Below the pieces are notes generated by a model. That model did not search any database. It was not told the origin of the DNA and was given only the letters and a program-made list of their open reading frames with translations. A program made the position numbers and the translations under genes. Source: Undibacterium parvum (GTDB taxonomy: Bacteria > Pseudomonadota > Gammaproteobacteria > Burkholderiales > Burkholderiaceae_D). From it: a stretch of 64,000 nucleotides of DNA. Position 1 is the first letter of the stretch. Every line of letters starts with the position of its first letter. Shown piece by piece: positions 24,443 through 35,155 of this stretch. The stretch covers positions 4,836,001-4,900,000 of the forward strand of contig NZ_CP034464.1 in the NCBI RefSeq assembly GCF_003955735.1. Direction: 5' to 3'.

Positions 24443-24925
24443 CGTTTCACCTCCAAAGCCCAGAAAAATAAGAATGATAATCTGCGGACTAACGCAGCCT
24501 AAGCATGGCATGAATAATAACATTAGTGCATAAAACCAATGCTCATTTAGTAATTTCGCTCTAAGCTTTACCCTCACCTCGCTAGCGATTATAGGGAGTA
24601 TGCGAGAGCACCGCCCGATTGCGCACGAAGCATCTGCGCAAGCGCGGCGCATGAGCCTATACCCCAGCCAGTATCAAAGCATGATGCGCACTCATAGCAA
24701 ATCCAACAAGCTGCCAGTCCGACGCCAGCAATTGCCCAGAATTACTGATGAATCTTCCTTAACCCCATCACACAATTGCAGTATTCAGCCTGATAATTTA
24801 CTGCATAAGTTGCAACAATTACCGCACATCAGGCACTAAATCCGCATTTAGGCATGCCCATGCGCAAAATTGAGGGTGAAAGCCCTTATAATCTAAGGTT
24901 TTTGCAATTGTTTCCCTGAGTGATA
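24443..24925. other. intergenic region before ribF
   Basis: A 483-base gap between the divergent acetyltransferase and ribF. It contains family-B repeat copy 4. The rest holds no convincing gene. An open frame crossing the repeat (about 24600-24839) has no coding character and no ribosome-binding site. Confidence 0.55.
24591..24675 (+). repeat. palindromic repeat family B, copy 4
   Basis: AGGGAGTATGCG...CGATTGCGCACGAAGCATCTGCGCAAGCG...CCTATACCCC. It lies ~730 bases from copy 3 in the same orientation, with the acetyltransferase gene between them. Confidence 0.65.
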
Positions 24926-25912
24926 ATGAAAGTATTTCGTGGACTCCCTAATGCTGCCGCGCGCGCGCCTTGTGCGCTGGCGATAGGCAATTTTGACGGC
25001 GTGCATCTAGGACATCAGGTTTTGCTGTCCAGATTGCGCGAAGCCGCCACACGCCTAAATCTTGAGGCCGCGGTGATGACTTTCGAGCCGCACCCGCGCA
25101 GCTTTTTTGCCCAGTTGCTGGGCGACCTCTCTAAAGCACCGACCCGCATCGCCAATCTGCGCGACAACCTCGATGCGCTCACTTTGGCCGGTGTCGATAG
25201 AGTCATTGTCGAACATTTCAACGCCCATTTTGCCGCGCTGAGCCCACAAGACTTTATACAAAAAGTCCTGGTCGAGGGCTTGCATGTGAAATGGATGATG
25301 GTCGGTGAGGATTTTCGCTATGGCGCCAAACGCGCTGGCGATATAAACATGCTGAGCGCGGCCGGCAAAGAGTACGGCTTCGAAGTAGAGGTCCTGGCGG
25401 CAGTGCAAGATAAGGGCGTGCGAATTTCTTCCTCGTCGGTGCGGGCAGCGATAGCCGCTGGTGATTTTAACGAGACCCAGAGTTTATTGGGGCGCAGCTA
25501 CCGCATCTCGGGTCATGTGGTACATGGTCAGAAGCTGGGACGCACACTCGGTTTCCCTACTCTGAATTTACGGGTGGCCCATCATCGCCCGGCGTTACAA
25601 GGGATTTTTGTGGTGCAGGTGCATGGCTTAAGCGAATCGCCTTTGCCAGCAGTTGCCAGCCTGGGTGTGCGCCCGACCGTGGATGATAGCGGCCACGTTT
25701 TGCTAGAAACCCATGTGTTTGATTACAGCGGCAATGCCTACGGTAAAGTGGTACAGATAGAATTTTTGCAAAAACTGCGCGATGAAGAGAAATACGTCGA
25801 TCTGCCTACGCTGACCGCTGCAATAGAACGCGATGCCCAGCAAGCCAGAGCCTATTTTGAACAGCGCGCCACAGCTAGCAGCGCGGCAATCTCTGCGAGC
25901 GACCGAATTTAA
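24926..25912 (+). CDS. ribF: bifunctional riboflavin kinase / FAD synthetase
   Basis: 328 residues. The N-terminal FAD-synthetase nucleotidyltransferase domain has AIGNFDGVHLGHQ. The C-terminal flavokinase domain starts around GRSYRISGHVVHGQKLGRTLGFPTLNL and ends DEEKYVDLPTL. The protein converts riboflavin to FMN and then FAD. The ATG at 24926 is preferred over an in-frame GTG two codons upstream. It heads the ribF-ileS-lspA-coaBC-dut run, in which FMN is also a cofactor of CoaC. Confidence 0.96.
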   Translation: MKVFRGLPNAAARAPCALAIGNFDGVHLGHQVLLSRLREAATRLNLEAAVMTFEPHPRSFFAQLLGDLSKAPTRIANLRDNLDALTLAGVDRVIVEHFNAHFAALSPQDFIQKVLVEGLHVKWMMVGEDFRYGAKRAGDINMLSAAGKEYGFEVEVLAAVQDKGVRISSSSVRAAIAAGDFNETQSLLGRSYRISGHVVHGQKLGRTLGFPTLNLRVAHHRPALQGIFVVQVHGLSESPLPAVASLGVRPTVDDSGHVLLETHVFDYSGNAYGKVVQIEFLQKLRDEEKYVDLPTLTAAIERDAQQARAYFEQRATASSAAISASDRI

Positions 25913-26005
25913 AGCGAAGCTCGGCAACCTCTCTTCGCAAAAAACACAAAAAAATATCCGCATCTCCTTATTAAAATTTATTTTTAACCGAATTTAAGCA
26001 AAATT

Positions 26006-28870
26006 ATGTCTAACGAAAAATCAGCCAAAGTGGCCAGTAAATACCCGGTCAACATGACAGAAACGCCCTTCCCTATGCGCGGCGATCTGGCCAAGCGTGA
26101 GCCTAAATGGATCAAGGAATGGCAAGACAAAAAAATCTACGAGCGGGTTCGTAAGGCCGCTGCCAATCGCCCAAAATTTTTGCTGCATGACGGCCCACCG
26201 TATGCCAATGGCGATATCCATATCGGGCACGCCGTCAACAAAGTCTTAAAAGACATGATCATCAAGGCGCGCACTCTGGCAGGTTTCGATGCGCCCTATG
26301 TACCGGGCTGGGATTGTCATGGCATGCCTATCGAGATCCAGATCGAAAAACTGCACGGCAAGAATCTGCCGGTGGCCGAGGTGCAAGCCAAAGCACGCGC
26401 CTATGCCGAAGTGCAGATAGAACGCCAGAAGGCCGATTTTATCCGTCTCGGGGTCTTGGGCGAGTGGGACAATCCGTACAAGACCATGGCCTTTGGCAAT
26501 GAAGCCGACGAAATCCGCGCACTGGGCACTTTGCTGGACAAGGGTTATGTGTATCGCGGTTTAAAACCAGTCAACTGGTGTTTCGATTGCGGTTCGGCCT
26601 TGGCAGAAGCCGAAGTCGAATACGAAAACAAGCGTGATCCGTCTATCGACGTCGGCTTTGCCTTTGCCGAATTCGACAAACTGGCGGCCGCATTTAAATT
26701 AGACCAGCTGCCACTGGATAAGGGCTATGCGGTGATCTGGACCACTACACCGTGGACCATACCATCTAACCAAGCGCTGAACGTGCATCCTGAATTCACC
26801 TATGCACTAGTGCAAACCGTGCGCGATGGCGAAGCTATTCTGCTGATCCTGGCGCAAGATCTGGTCGAGGCCAGTCTGGCGAATTACGGATTCGAAGGCA
26901 CAGTGATCGCCACTTGTCTGGGTGCCGATTTATCCGAAATCAAATTTAAACATCCTTTGGCCGCAATGGATGCTGGCTACGATCGATTTTCGCCCGTGTA
27001 TCTGGCTGACTATGTGACGCTAGAGAGCGGCACCGGGGTAGTTCACTCAGCACCAGCCTACGGTATTGAAGATTACAAGTCGTGCAAGGCGCACGGCATG
27101 CAGGACAACGACATCATCAGCCCGGTAATGGGCGATGGTAAATACGCTTCATGGTTGCCGTTCTTTGCCGGCATGACGATCTGGGAAGCCTCTAAGCCTA
27201 TCTGCGACAAGCTCAGAGAAGCTGGCGCCCTATTCTCGTTCAAGATGTTCGAGCATAGCTATATGCATTGCTGGAGACATAAAACACCTATCATCTACCG
27301 CGCTACCTCGCAGTGGTTTGCCAGCATGGACAACACGCCGAAAGATGGCGGCCCTAGCCTGCGCGAAACAGCACTCAAGGCAATCGATGAAACAGCATTT
27401 TTCCCAGCCTGGGGCCAAGCCCGCTTGCATGGCATGATCGCCAATCGCCCAGACTGGACGCTATCGCGCCAACGTCAATGGGGCGTGCCTATGGCATTTT
27501 TCTTGCATAAAGAAAGCGGCCAACTGCATCCTCGCACCCCAGAATTATTGGAGCAAATCGCGCAACGCGTGCAAGAGTCGGGCATCGAAGCCTGGCAGCA
27601 ACTGGACATCAATGAATTCCTCGATGCCGATGCCGATATGTACGTGAAAAACCGCGACACACTGGACGTCTGGTTTGATTCCGGCACCACGCATTACACG
27701 GTATTGCGCGGTTCGCATAAGGAACAATCTTGCTTTCCCGCTGACCTGTATCTGGAAGGTTCGGATCAGCATCGCGGCTGGTTTCACTCATCCTTGTTGA
27801 CGGCATCCATGCTAGATGGCCGTGCCCCTTACAAGGCTTTGCTGACGCACGGTTTTGTGGTCGATGGCGACGGCAAGAAGATGTCCAAATCTCTGGGCAA
27901 TACTTTAGCGCCACAAAAGATTTTTGAAACTCTGGGCGCCGACATCCTGCGTCTGTGGGTTGCCTCTAGCGATTATTCTGGCGAAATCACGATCTCGGAC
28001 GAGATCTTGAAGCGTGTCACAGAATCGTATCGTCGCATCCGTAACACGCTGCGCTTTTTGCTGGCGAACACCTCCGACTTCGATTTCAGCAAAGATGCGG
28101 TGGCGGTGGCCGATATGCTGGAAATCGATCGCTATGCGATCGCGAATATGGCAGTTTTGCAGGCGGATATCCTGGCGCATTATCAGCAGTTTGAGTTCCA
28201 CCCTGTGGTCGCCAAATTGCAGTCGTTCTGCTCCGAAGATCTGGGTGGCTTCTATCTGGATATTCTGAAAGATCGTCTGTACACCAGCGGCACCACGTCC
28301 GCCGCACGGCGCTCGGCCCAGACTGCCATCTGGCACATCACGCAAAGCCTGTTGCGCCTGATGGCACCGACCCTGTCGTTTACTGCCGAAGAAGCCTGGC
28401 TCAGTTTTGCCAGCGCCGACGCCTATGCCGCCAGCGATGAAACCATCTTCACGCAAACTTTCTACGATTTACCAGCCATCGCCGATGGCGCCGCCTTGCT
28501 AGAGAAGTTTGCTGCCCTGCGCGCGATACGCACCGACGTTACCAAGCAATTGGAAGAAGTGCGCGTATCCGGTGCGATCGGTTCATCCTTGCAAGCCGAA
28601 GTAGTAATTAAGGCCAGCGCTGCCAAGTTTGAAGTCTTGAATAGCTTTGGCGACGACCTGAAATTTACTTTAATTACTTCAGCCGCCAGCGTTGAACTGG
28701 TCGCCAGCGAAGCCGAAGAGGCGGTAGTTGTGCAAGCCTCGCCGTATGTGAAATGCGAGCGTTGCTGGCATTACCGCGCCGAAGTCGGCAGCCACGTAGA
28801 GCACCCAGGTCTGTGTGGCCGCTGCGTGAGCAATTTGTTTGGCGCAGGCGAAGTACGACAATTTGCGTAA
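26006..28870 (+). CDS. ileS: isoleucyl-tRNA synthetase
   Basis: 954 residues, class I synthetase. The HIGH-type motif lies in [20 protein letters not shown] near residue 70, KMSKS lies near residue 627, and a C-terminal zinc finger [11 protein letters not shown]...CGRCVSN is present. The editing (CP1) domain is full length. It charges tRNA-Ile in the cytosol and is the bacterial rather than the eukaryote-like (mupirocin-resistant) type. Confidence 0.98.
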   Translation: MSNEKSAKVASKYPVNMTETPFPMRGDLAKREPKWIKEWQDKKIYERVRKAAANRPKFLLHDGPPYANGDIHIGHAVNKVLKDMIIKARTLAGFDAPYVPGWDCHGMPIEIQIEKLHGKNLPVAEVQAKARAYAEVQIERQKADFIRLGVLGEWDNPYKTMAFGNEADEIRALGTLLDKGYVYRGLKPVNWCFDCGSALAEAEVEYENKRDPSIDVGFAFAEFDKLAAAFKLDQLPLDKGYAVIWTTTPWTIPSNQALNVHPEFTYALVQTVRDGEAILLILAQDLVEASLANYGFEGTVIATCLGADLSEIKFKHPLAAMDAGYDRFSPVYLADYVTLESGTGVVHSAPAYGIEDYKSCKAHGMQDNDIISPVMGDGKYASWLPFFAGMTIWEASKPICDKLREAGALFSFKMFEHSYMHCWRHKTPIIYRATSQWFASMDNTPKDGGPSLRETALKAIDETAFFPAWGQARLHGMIANRPDWTLSRQRQWGVPMAFFLHKESGQLHPRTPELLEQIAQRVQESGIEAWQQLDINEFLDADADMYVKNRDTLDVWFDSGTTHYTVLRGSHKEQSCFPADLYLEGSDQHRGWFHSSLLTASMLDGRAPYKALLTHGFVVDGDGKKMSKSLGNTLAPQKIFETLGADILRLWVASSDYSGEITISDEILKRVTESYRRIRNTLRFLLANTSDFDFSKDAVAVADMLEIDRYAIANMAVLQADILAHYQQFEFHPVVAKLQSFCSEDLGGFYLDILKDRLYTSGTTSAARRSAQTAIWHITQSLLRLMAPTLSFTAEEAWLSFASADAYAASDETIFTQTFYDLPAIADGAALLEKFAALRAIRTDVTKQLEEVRVSGAIGSSLQAEVVIKASAAKFEVLNSFGDDLKFTLITSAASVELVASEAEEAVVVQASPYVKCERCWHYRAEVGSHVEHPGLCGRCVSNLFGAGEVRQFA

Positions 28871-28877
28871 AATAGAG

Positions 28878-28924
28878 TGCCATCGTAGGGTGGGTTAGGC
28901 GCAGCCGTAACCCACCATGCACTC
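28878..28924. repeat. hairpin repeat, GTGGGTTA...TAACCCAC type
   Basis: GAGTGC...GGGTGGGTTA-GGCGCAGCCG-TAACCCACC..GCACTC forms a near-perfect stem-loop right after ileS. The core resembles a widely dispersed proteobacterial repeat (GTAGGGTGGGTTA...). It may also attenuate read-through into lspA. Confidence 0.65.
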
Positions 28925-29020
28925 AGCAATTTATATTTATTTGAAGCTTTACCGATCAAGTTTTGCGCATTCAAGGCTAAGCCCAATCAAACAATACCAA
29001 CCACCGTACCAACAAAGAAC

Positions 29021-29551
29021 ATGGCAACCAAAAAACGCAGCGCAGCCCCCACAGCAAATAAATTTGTGAGCAAGTCATCCGGCAATTCTTTAGTTCCCTG
29101 GTTAGGACTGGCGGCAATTATCATTTTGCTCGATCAACTCAGCAAGATCACGGTCACCAAATTATTTACTTATGGCGAAACGCTATCGATCACCTCTTTC
29201 TTCAATCTGGTGCTAGCGTATAACAAGGGCGCGGCATTTAGCTTTTTAGCGGCAGAATCTGGCTGGCAGCGCTATTTTTTCACGGCTATCGGTGTGGTCG
29301 CATCCCTCTTCATCATTTATTTGCTCAAGCAAAATGCCGGTCAGCGCTTGTTTTGCTGGGCTTTATCGCTGATCATGGGTGGTGCACTCGGCAATGTCAT
29401 CGACCGTTTACTGTACGGCCATGTGATTGATTTTTTAGATTTTCATTACAAAGAGCTTTACCATTTTCCGGCTTTCAATATCGCCGATAGCGCCATTTGC
29501 ATAGGGGCCGGCTTGTTCATACTCGACGAACTGCGCCGCGTAAAAAAATAG
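29021..29551 (+). CDS. lspA: lipoprotein signal peptidase (signal peptidase II)
   Basis: 176 residues with four membrane helices. It cleaves prolipoproteins before the lipid-modified Cys. The family motifs [36 protein letters not shown] and [11 protein letters not shown] hold the two catalytic aspartates. The N-terminus has a 28-residue polar extension. It lies between ileS and coaBC on the same strand, and several lipoproteins in this window would be its substrates. Confidence 0.97.
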   Translation: MATKKRSAAPTANKFVSKSSGNSLVPWLGLAAIIILLDQLSKITVTKLFTYGETLSITSFFNLVLAYNKGAAFSFLAAESGWQRYFFTAIGVVASLFIIYLLKQNAGQRLFCWALSLIMGGALGNVIDRLLYGHVIDFLDFHYKELYHFPAFNIADSAICIGAGLFILDELRRVKK

Positions 29552-29563
29552 AGGAACCTCGCG

Positions 29564-30778
29564 ATGACGAACTTGATGAGTTTAGCCGGTAAGAAAATTG
29601 TCTTGGGCATGACCGGTGGTGTCGCTTGCTACAAAGTGGCCGAACTGACCCGCGCGCTCGGTAAAGCTGGCGCGTCGGTGCAAGTAGTCATGACGCAGGC
29701 GGCCACCCAATTCATTACGCCCGTCACCATGCAGGCATTATCCGGCAACACGGTCTACACCGACCAGTGGGATGCGCGCATCGCCAATAATATGCCGCAC
29801 ATCGACCTCAGTCGCGATGCCGATTTAATCGTGATCGCGCCCTGCAGCACCGACTTCATTTTCAAACTCGCGCATGGCGCTTGCGATGATTTGTTATCGA
29901 CGCTATGCGTGGCAAGACCTGCGCATATTCCGCTACTGATCGCACCGGCGATGAACGTAGAGATGTGGCAAAACCCGGCGACCCAGCGCAATGTCGCACA
30001 GCTGCGCGCCGATGGCATACAAGTACTTGGCCCGGCGGCAGGCGAACAAGCCTGTGGCGAAACCGGCATGGGACGCATGCTGGAAGCAGCAGAATTATTC
30101 AGCGAGATCATCGCTAGTTTTCAGACCAAGAGCTTACGCGGCAAACACCTGCTGATCACCGCCGGCCCAACTTTTGAGCCTATCGACCCGGTACGTGGTA
30201 TCACCAATCTGTCTTCAGGCAAAATGGGCTATGCGATTGCGCAGGCCGCCTGGCAAGCCGGGGCAACTGTCACCCTGATCTCTGGCCCTACCGCTCTGGC
30301 AGCGCCGTACGGGGTGCGTCGCATACAAGTACAAACCGCGCAGCAAATGCATGACGCTGTGATGGCGCAATTAGCTAGCCAGCCTAGTGATGTCTTTGTC
30401 GCGGTAGCGGCAGTGGCAGATTGGCGCGTTGCCAATGCCAGCAATCAAAAACTTAAAAAGACCAGCGACAGCGATACCCCGCAATTAGAATTTGCACTCA
30501 ATCCCGACATCCTCGCCAGCGTCGCCGCATTGAAAAATGCCCCGTATTGCGTGGGCTTTGCGGCTGAATCAGAAAAACTGCTGGAATACGGCGCTGCCAA
30601 ACGCATCAAGAAAAATATTCCACTTTTGGTCGGCAATATTGGTCACGCCACTTTCGGCAGCGATGACAATGAATTGGTTTTGTTCGATAAGAACGGCCAT
30701 CAACACATAGCACGCGCTGATAAGCTGACACTGGCGCAAGGCCTGATCACAGAGATTGCAGCTCGTATCAACAAATAG
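29564..30778 (+). CDS. coaBC: phosphopantothenoylcysteine decarboxylase / phosphopantothenate-cysteine ligase
   Basis: 404 residues, bifunctional coenzyme A biosynthesis enzyme. The N-terminal CoaC flavoprotein domain has GMTGGVACYK, the catalytic-His region HIDLSRDAD, APAMN and the lid ACGETGMGRM. The C-terminal CoaB domain has GPTFEPIDPVRGITNLSSGKMG and VAAVADWR. It starts 12 bases after the lspA stop, so the two are almost certainly co-transcribed. Confidence 0.97.
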   Translation: MTNLMSLAGKKIVLGMTGGVACYKVAELTRALGKAGASVQVVMTQAATQFITPVTMQALSGNTVYTDQWDARIANNMPHIDLSRDADLIVIAPCSTDFIFKLAHGACDDLLSTLCVARPAHIPLLIAPAMNVEMWQNPATQRNVAQLRADGIQVLGPAAGEQACGETGMGRMLEAAELFSEIIASFQTKSLRGKHLLITAGPTFEPIDPVRGITNLSSGKMGYAIAQAAWQAGATVTLISGPTALAAPYGVRRIQVQTAQQMHDAVMAQLASQPSDVFVAVAAVADWRVANASNQKLKKTSDSDTPQLEFALNPDILASVAALKNAPYCVGFAAESEKLLEYGAAKRIKKNIPLLVGNIGHATFGSDDNELVLFDKNGHQHIARADKLTLAQGLITEIAARINK

Positions 30779-30859
30779 AGTTCAGCAAATAGATATCTGC
30801 AAATAAGTCCTGACACACATCACCGCATCATTAACACCCTAGCCTGAACAAAAATCTTC

Positions 30860-31309
30860 ATGAAAAATATAGATCTCAAAATTATCGATTCCCGTATGAC
30901 AGACCTGTTGCCAGCTTACGGCACGCCGGGCAGTGCCGGTCTGGACTTACGCGCCTGCATCGATGCCGCCATCACCATCAAACCGGGTGAAACCGTATTG
31001 ATACCAACCGGCCTGGCGATCCACATCGACAACCCTGGCTATGCCGCGATGATCTTACCGCGTAGTGGCATGGGCCACAAACACGGTATCGTATTGGGTA
31101 ATTTGGTCGGCCTGATCGATTCAGATTACCAGGGTCAACTGATGGTCTCGACCTGGAACCGTGGTCAGTCCGAGTTTGTCTTGCAACCGATGGAAAGATT
31201 GGCGCAACTGGTGATCGTCCCTGTCTTGCAGGTGGGCTTCAATATCGTGGAAGAATTTGGCGATAGCCAACGTGGCGAAGGCGGCTTCGGCAGCACGGGC
31301 AAACATTAA
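30860..31309 (+). CDS. dut: deoxyuridine 5'-triphosphate nucleotidohydrolase
   Basis: 149 residues, trimeric dUTPase that hydrolyses dUTP to dUMP and keeps uracil out of DNA. The conserved motifs are present in order: [40 protein letters not shown] and the C-terminal GEGGFGSTG. The dut gene next to coaBC is a common bacterial arrangement. A terminator follows. Confidence 0.97.
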   Translation: MKNIDLKIIDSRMTDLLPAYGTPGSAGLDLRACIDAAITIKPGETVLIPTGLAIHIDNPGYAAMILPRSGMGHKHGIVLGNLVGLIDSDYQGQLMVSTWNRGQSEFVLQPMERLAQLVIVPVLQVGFNIVEEFGDSQRGEGGFGSTGKH

Positions 31310-31343
31310 TAGCGATTTAACAGCTAAATGTGGCGCACAAAAT

Positions 31344-31381
31344 AAAAAAGACTTCGATCAGAGCGATCAGAAGTCTTTTTT
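31344..31381. terminator. bidirectional rho-independent terminator
   Basis: AAAAAAGACTTC and GAAGTCTTTTTT form a stem around a loop that itself contains GATC...GATC. It lies between the convergent dut and orn genes and can end both. Confidence 0.9.
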
Positions 31382-31411
31382 GTTTCAAGTCTGGTACAAA
31401 CTGCGGGGCAC

Positions 31412-31999
31412 TTATTCCTTGATGAAATGCTCGCGGTAGTATTTCAGCTCTTCGATAGATTCTATGATGTCTGCCATGGCGGTATGTTTTTGATGTTTTT
31501 TGAAGCCGCTTAAAAGTTCAGGCTTCCATCGACGGCACAACTCTTTCAGCGTCGACACATCTAGATTGCGGTAGTGAAAAAACGCTTCCAGCTTAGGCAT
31601 GCCGCGCGCCATGAAACGTCTATCCTGGCAAATGGTGTTACCACACATAGGCGATTTACCGTTAGGCACATGCAACTTCAAAAATTCTATCAAGGCTTTC
31701 TCGGCATCGGCTTCGGTCACGGTAGAGGTTTTAACTCTTTCTATCAAACCAGAGCGACCATGCGTGCCCTTATTCCAGGCATCCATCTTGTCCATGATTT
31801 CATCGGCTTGATGAATCGCAAATACCGGACCTTCGGCAATCACGTTCAACTGCATATCGGTTACCACCACCGCAACTTCGATAATCACATCCTTATCCGG
31901 GTCTAAACCGGTCATTTCCATATCGACCCAGATCAAATTCATTTCATTTGGCTTGGCTGGTTTCGACGTACTTGCTTGTATCTCGGTCGCTTGTGACAT
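31412..31999 (-). CDS. orn: oligoribonuclease
   Basis: 195 residues, DEDDh 3'-5' exonuclease that degrades 2-5-mer RNAs, including pGpG from cyclic-di-GMP turnover. Motif [21 protein letters not shown] and the C-terminal [19 protein letters not shown] are intact. The ~18-residue N-terminal extension before NLIWVDME is slightly long, so an internal start (Met20) is possible. It is divergent from the M48 peptidase gene. Confidence 0.95.
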   Translation of the reverse strand: MSQATEIQASTSKPAKPNEMNLIWVDMEMTGLDPDKDVIIEVAVVVTDMQLNVIAEGPVFAIHQADEIMDKMDAWNKGTHGRSGLIERVKTSTVTEADAEKALIEFLKLHVPNGKSPMCGNTICQDRRFMARGMPKLEAFFHYRNLDVSTLKELCRRWKPELLSGFKKHQKHTAMADIIESIEELKYYREHFIKE

Positions 32000-32046
32000 A
32001 ATTCTTCCTTGGCTTGATAATTTATTTCTGAATGCGGCATTTTCCC

Positions 32047-33345
32047 ATGATTTCTACAGCGTTTTCTGTTTTATTCGTCACATTTTTACTTTTGACCCTG
32101 GTTTTGCAGTTTTGGCTAGGTTCGCGGCACATCCGTCATGTGCTGCAGCATCGCAACGCGGTGCCTGCCGAGTTCGCCGAGCGCATCCCGCTGGCAGCCC
32201 ATCAGAAAGCGGCCGACTACACCATTGCAAAAACCAAATTAGGTATGCAGATGCTGTTATTAAACGCTATCGTGTTGATCGGCTTCACGCTGTTTGGCGG
32301 CCTCCAATGGCTAGCGGTCAGTCTGGTGAAATTGAGCGGACCGGGGATGCTGTATCAATTAAGTTTATTAATCGCCTTTACACTAATCACCAGTCTGATC
32401 GATTTGCCTTTCGATTATTACAAGCAATTTGTACTGGAAGAAAAATTTGGCTTCAATAAAATGACTAAAGGCCTGTTTTTCGGCGACATGCTAAAGAGCA
32501 CATTGCTCGGCGCTGTGATCGGTCTGCCTTTAATCTGGGTCATGTTGACGTTGATGGAAAAGTCCGGAGCCTTATGGTGGCTATATGCCTGGATCTTCTG
32601 GAGCGGTTTTCAGCTCTTGATGATGGTGATTTTCCCGACTTGGATCGCACCTTTGTTTAATAAATTTACGCCACTGGAAGACGATAGCCTGCGTACCCGT
32701 ATCGAGGGCCTGATGCTAAGAGTGGGCTTCGCTTCTAAGGGCTTATTTGTCATGGATGGTTCTAAACGCAGTGCACATGGCAATGCCTATTTTTCCGGTT
32801 TCGGTGCATCCAAACGTATCGTGTTTTTCGACACCTTGCTGTCACGTTTAAGTCCGGCAGAAATAGAAGCGGTATTGGCACATGAATTAGGCCACTTTAA
32901 GCTCAAGCACATCGTCAAACGCATCTGCGTGATGTTTATTATCTCGCTGGGCTTCCTGGCATTGCTGGGATACCTGAAACAACAAGTCTGGTTCTATACA
33001 GGACTAGGCGTAGACCCTATGCTACTGGCCGCTAACGATGCCATGGCGCTGATCTTATTTATGCTGTCCCTGCCTATTTTTACTTTTATACTGTCACCGC
33101 TGTCCTCTATCACTTCCCGCAAACACGAGTTTGAGGCCGATGCCTTCGCGGCCAAACATAGTAGCGCCGAGAATTTAGTGGCGGCCCTGGTCAAGTTATA
33201 TGAAGACAATGCATCTACCCTCACCCCAGACCCTTTGCATTCTGCCTTTTACGATTCGCACCCGCCAGCCTCAGTGCGGATAGGCAAACTACAATTGAGC
33301 GCAACATCAGCAACATCGGCAACCCCATCAGGAGCAATAGCATGA
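32047..33345 (+). CDS. M48 family (CAAX prenyl protease-like) membrane metallopeptidase
   Basis: 432 residues with about six membrane segments. The zinc site [10 protein letters not shown] starts near residue 279, and the third ligand lies in [11 protein letters not shown]. The [15 protein letters not shown] segment is typical of Ste24-like M48 proteases. In bacteria these probably take part in membrane-protein quality control. ATG 32032 (five codons upstream) is an equally possible start. It overlaps phhB by four bases and so forms an operon with phhB and rsgA. Confidence 0.9.
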   Translation: MISTAFSVLFVTFLLLTLVLQFWLGSRHIRHVLQHRNAVPAEFAERIPLAAHQKAADYTIAKTKLGMQMLLLNAIVLIGFTLFGGLQWLAVSLVKLSGPGMLYQLSLLIAFTLITSLIDLPFDYYKQFVLEEKFGFNKMTKGLFFGDMLKSTLLGAVIGLPLIWVMLTLMEKSGALWWLYAWIFWSGFQLLMMVIFPTWIAPLFNKFTPLEDDSLRTRIEGLMLRVGFASKGLFVMDGSKRSAHGNAYFSGFGASKRIVFFDTLLSRLSPAEIEAVLAHELGHFKLKHIVKRICVMFIISLGFLALLGYLKQQVWFYTGLGVDPMLLAANDAMALILFMLSLPIFTFILSPLSSITSRKHEFEADAFAAKHSSAENLVAALVKLYEDNASTLTPDPLHSAFYDSHPPASVRIGKLQLSATSATSATPSGAIA

Positions 33346-33692
33346 TAAAAACCACTGATCTACTCGCGAAAAAATCTCACCACACGGTCGACGCCCTCGA
33401 TGCTGCCAGCTTGCCAGATTATTTCGCGGCCACCCCAGGCTGGGTACAAGATGGCGCACGCATAGTCAAAACTTTTGAATTTAAAAATTACTATGAGACA
33501 CTAGCCTTCATCAATGCAATTGCTTACGTGATACACGCTGAAGACCATCATCCTGAATTAGTGGTGACCTACAATCGTTGCGTGATCCGCTTTGACACCC
33601 ACACGGTCAATGCTGGCAAAGGTGGCATTTCAGAGAATGATTTCATTTGTGCCGCCAAAGTCGATGGCATTTATCAGCAAAGTTTTTCCTGA
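33342..33692 (+). CDS. phhB: pterin-4a-carbinolamine dehydratase
   Basis: 116 residues. Dehydrates 4a-hydroxytetrahydrobiopterin, recycling the pterin used by phenylalanine hydroxylase. The active-site segment [14 protein letters not shown] and [19 protein letters not shown] are diagnostic. Start and stop are coupled to neighbours: ATGA overlap with the M48 gene and TGATG overlap with rsgA. No phhA is nearby, so the enzyme may serve another pterin pathway here. Confidence 0.93.
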   Translation: MIKTTDLLAKKSHHTVDALDAASLPDYFAATPGWVQDGARIVKTFEFKNYYETLAFINAIAYVIHAEDHHPELVVTYNRCVIRFDTHTVNAGKGGISENDFICAAKVDGIYQQSFS

Positions 33693-34615
33693 TGGCTAAG
33701 AAAGAAATCGTTGCGAACGCCCTGGGAACTGTGATTGCAGCCCACGGCCGGCATTATCTGGTGCAGGCGGATGGCATCAAACTGCATTGCGTCACCCGTG
33801 GCAAAAAAAGCGATGTAGCGGTCGGCGATATCGTCGAATATCAGCTGACTTCGAAGAATCAAGGTGTGATAGAAGCCATCACACCGCGCCAGACTTTGCT
33901 GTATCGCTCGGATCAGTATAAGTCGAAAATGCTGGCAGCCAATCTGACGCAACTGGTGGTGGTAGTCGCCACCGAGCCTAGTTTTTCTGACGATTTGATC
34001 TCGCGTGCGCTAGTCGCTTCAGAATCATCCGGCATCAAGGCGCACATTATTTTAAATAAGATAGACGTAACCACCAGCCTGCCCAAGGCAAGGGAACGCG
34101 TGGGTCTATACGCCAGCTTGGGCTATCCGGTGCACGAAGTCTCCGTGACCGGCATGCCGGACACTACCCGCGTCACCCTGATGAACTTGCTGCAGGGGCA
34201 AAGCACTATCCTGATCGGCCAATCAGGGATGGGGAAATCTTCACTGATTAACCTGATTATCCCGGATGCCGAGATCGCTACCCGTGAGATTTCTGCTGCC
34301 TTGGATACTGGTAAACACACCACCACCTTCACCCGTCTATTTCAAATGGATGCCTATCAGGGCCAGCCAACTTCAGTGATCGATTCACCAGGCTTTCAAG
34401 AGTTTGGGCTACATCATTTGAGTGAAGGCATGCTGGAGCGCGCTTTTCCAGAATTTCTACCCTATCTGGGCAACTGCAAATTCTACAATTGCCATCACCA
34501 TGCAGAACCAAACTGTGCGGTGACTGCTGCAATTAAAACCGGAGAAATCAGCGCCATGCGGCATGATCTATTTAAACAGTTAGTGCACGAGGCGGCACAA
34601 ACTATAGGGTATTAG
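33692..34615 (+). CDS. rsgA: ribosome small subunit-dependent GTPase A
   Basis: 307 residues. N-terminal OB fold, then a circularly permuted GTPase (LNKID, later [20 protein letters not shown] and DSPGFQEFG) and a C-terminal zinc knuckle [14 protein letters not shown]. RsgA helps late 30S subunit maturation. The frame is open 15 codons upstream inside phhB, but ATG 33692 gives the normal N-terminus and overlaps the phhB stop by one base. Confidence 0.96.
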   Translation: MAKKEIVANALGTVIAAHGRHYLVQADGIKLHCVTRGKKSDVAVGDIVEYQLTSKNQGVIEAITPRQTLLYRSDQYKSKMLAANLTQLVVVVATEPSFSDDLISRALVASESSGIKAHIILNKIDVTTSLPKARERVGLYASLGYPVHEVSVTGMPDTTRVTLMNLLQGQSTILIGQSGMGKSSLINLIIPDAEIATREISAALDTGKHTTTFTRLFQMDAYQGQPTSVIDSPGFQEFGLHHLSEGMLERAFPEFLPYLGNCKFYNCHHHAEPNCAVTAAIKTGEISAMRHDLFKQLVHEAAQTIGY

Positions 34616-34630
34616 TCCTATTGCAAACCA

Positions 34631-34660
34631 CGATGCGTATCAGAACTAGGATGCGCATCG
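34631..34660. repeat. hairpin after rsgA
   Basis: CGATGCGTATC and GATGCGCATCG are complementary at 10 of 11 bases around AGAACTAG. No T run follows, so termination would not be of the standard type. Confidence 0.5.
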
Positions 34661-34698
34661 TCAACACTATCAATACCAGTCAATACTGCACGCCAAAT

Positions 34699-34977
34699 TT
34701 ATTTGCGCACAGTCAAAGCGACCAATTTCATGACCACTGGCCGCACCAACAAGACACAACAAAAAGCCACCGGCATTGCTAATTGATAGGCATGTAAAAC
34801 ACGGCTCAAAAAATCATCCTTGATACCAGCGTTGGCTGCCACGATCACCGCTGACATCAAAAAAGCCATGATGGCAGCCATGTAAAAGGCAAAAACTTGC
34901 GGGGTGTAGCGGGCCGGCAGCTTCCAACTATTCGGTGCCGACTTTGCTAAGGACTGACTTGCTTCAGAATTTTTCAT
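34699..34977 (-). CDS. DUF2798 family small membrane protein
   Basis: 92 residues with two membrane helices. FAFYMAAIMAFLMSAVIVAANAG and HAYQLAMPVAFCCVLLVRPVV match the DUF2798 family. The function is unknown. It is convergent with rsgA and divergent from the LysR gene, which may regulate it given the LysR-neighbour habit. That is inference only. Confidence 0.82.
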   Translation of the reverse strand: MKNSEASQSLAKSAPNSWKLPARYTPQVFAFYMAAIMAFLMSAVIVAANAGIKDDFLSRVLHAYQLAMPVAFCCVLLVRPVVMKLVALTVRK

Positions 34978-35155
34978 TTTATTTTCACTCTTTCTATGAC
35001 TAGTTTGCTCCGCGATGCCCTTGGAAAACCAAGCTCCACAATGGCTGGGAAAGAACTCATTTTATGCAGTTGATTGCTAATTAACTAGAGCAGTAACGCT
35101 AAGTCGGCCATTAAGCTAAAATTACGAATGAATAAATCAATCACGCAGGAAAGCT

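Noticed and set aside
24600..24839. A 79-codon frame before ribF
   Set aside because: It starts inside a family-B palindrome, has no ribosome-binding site and has unlikely composition.
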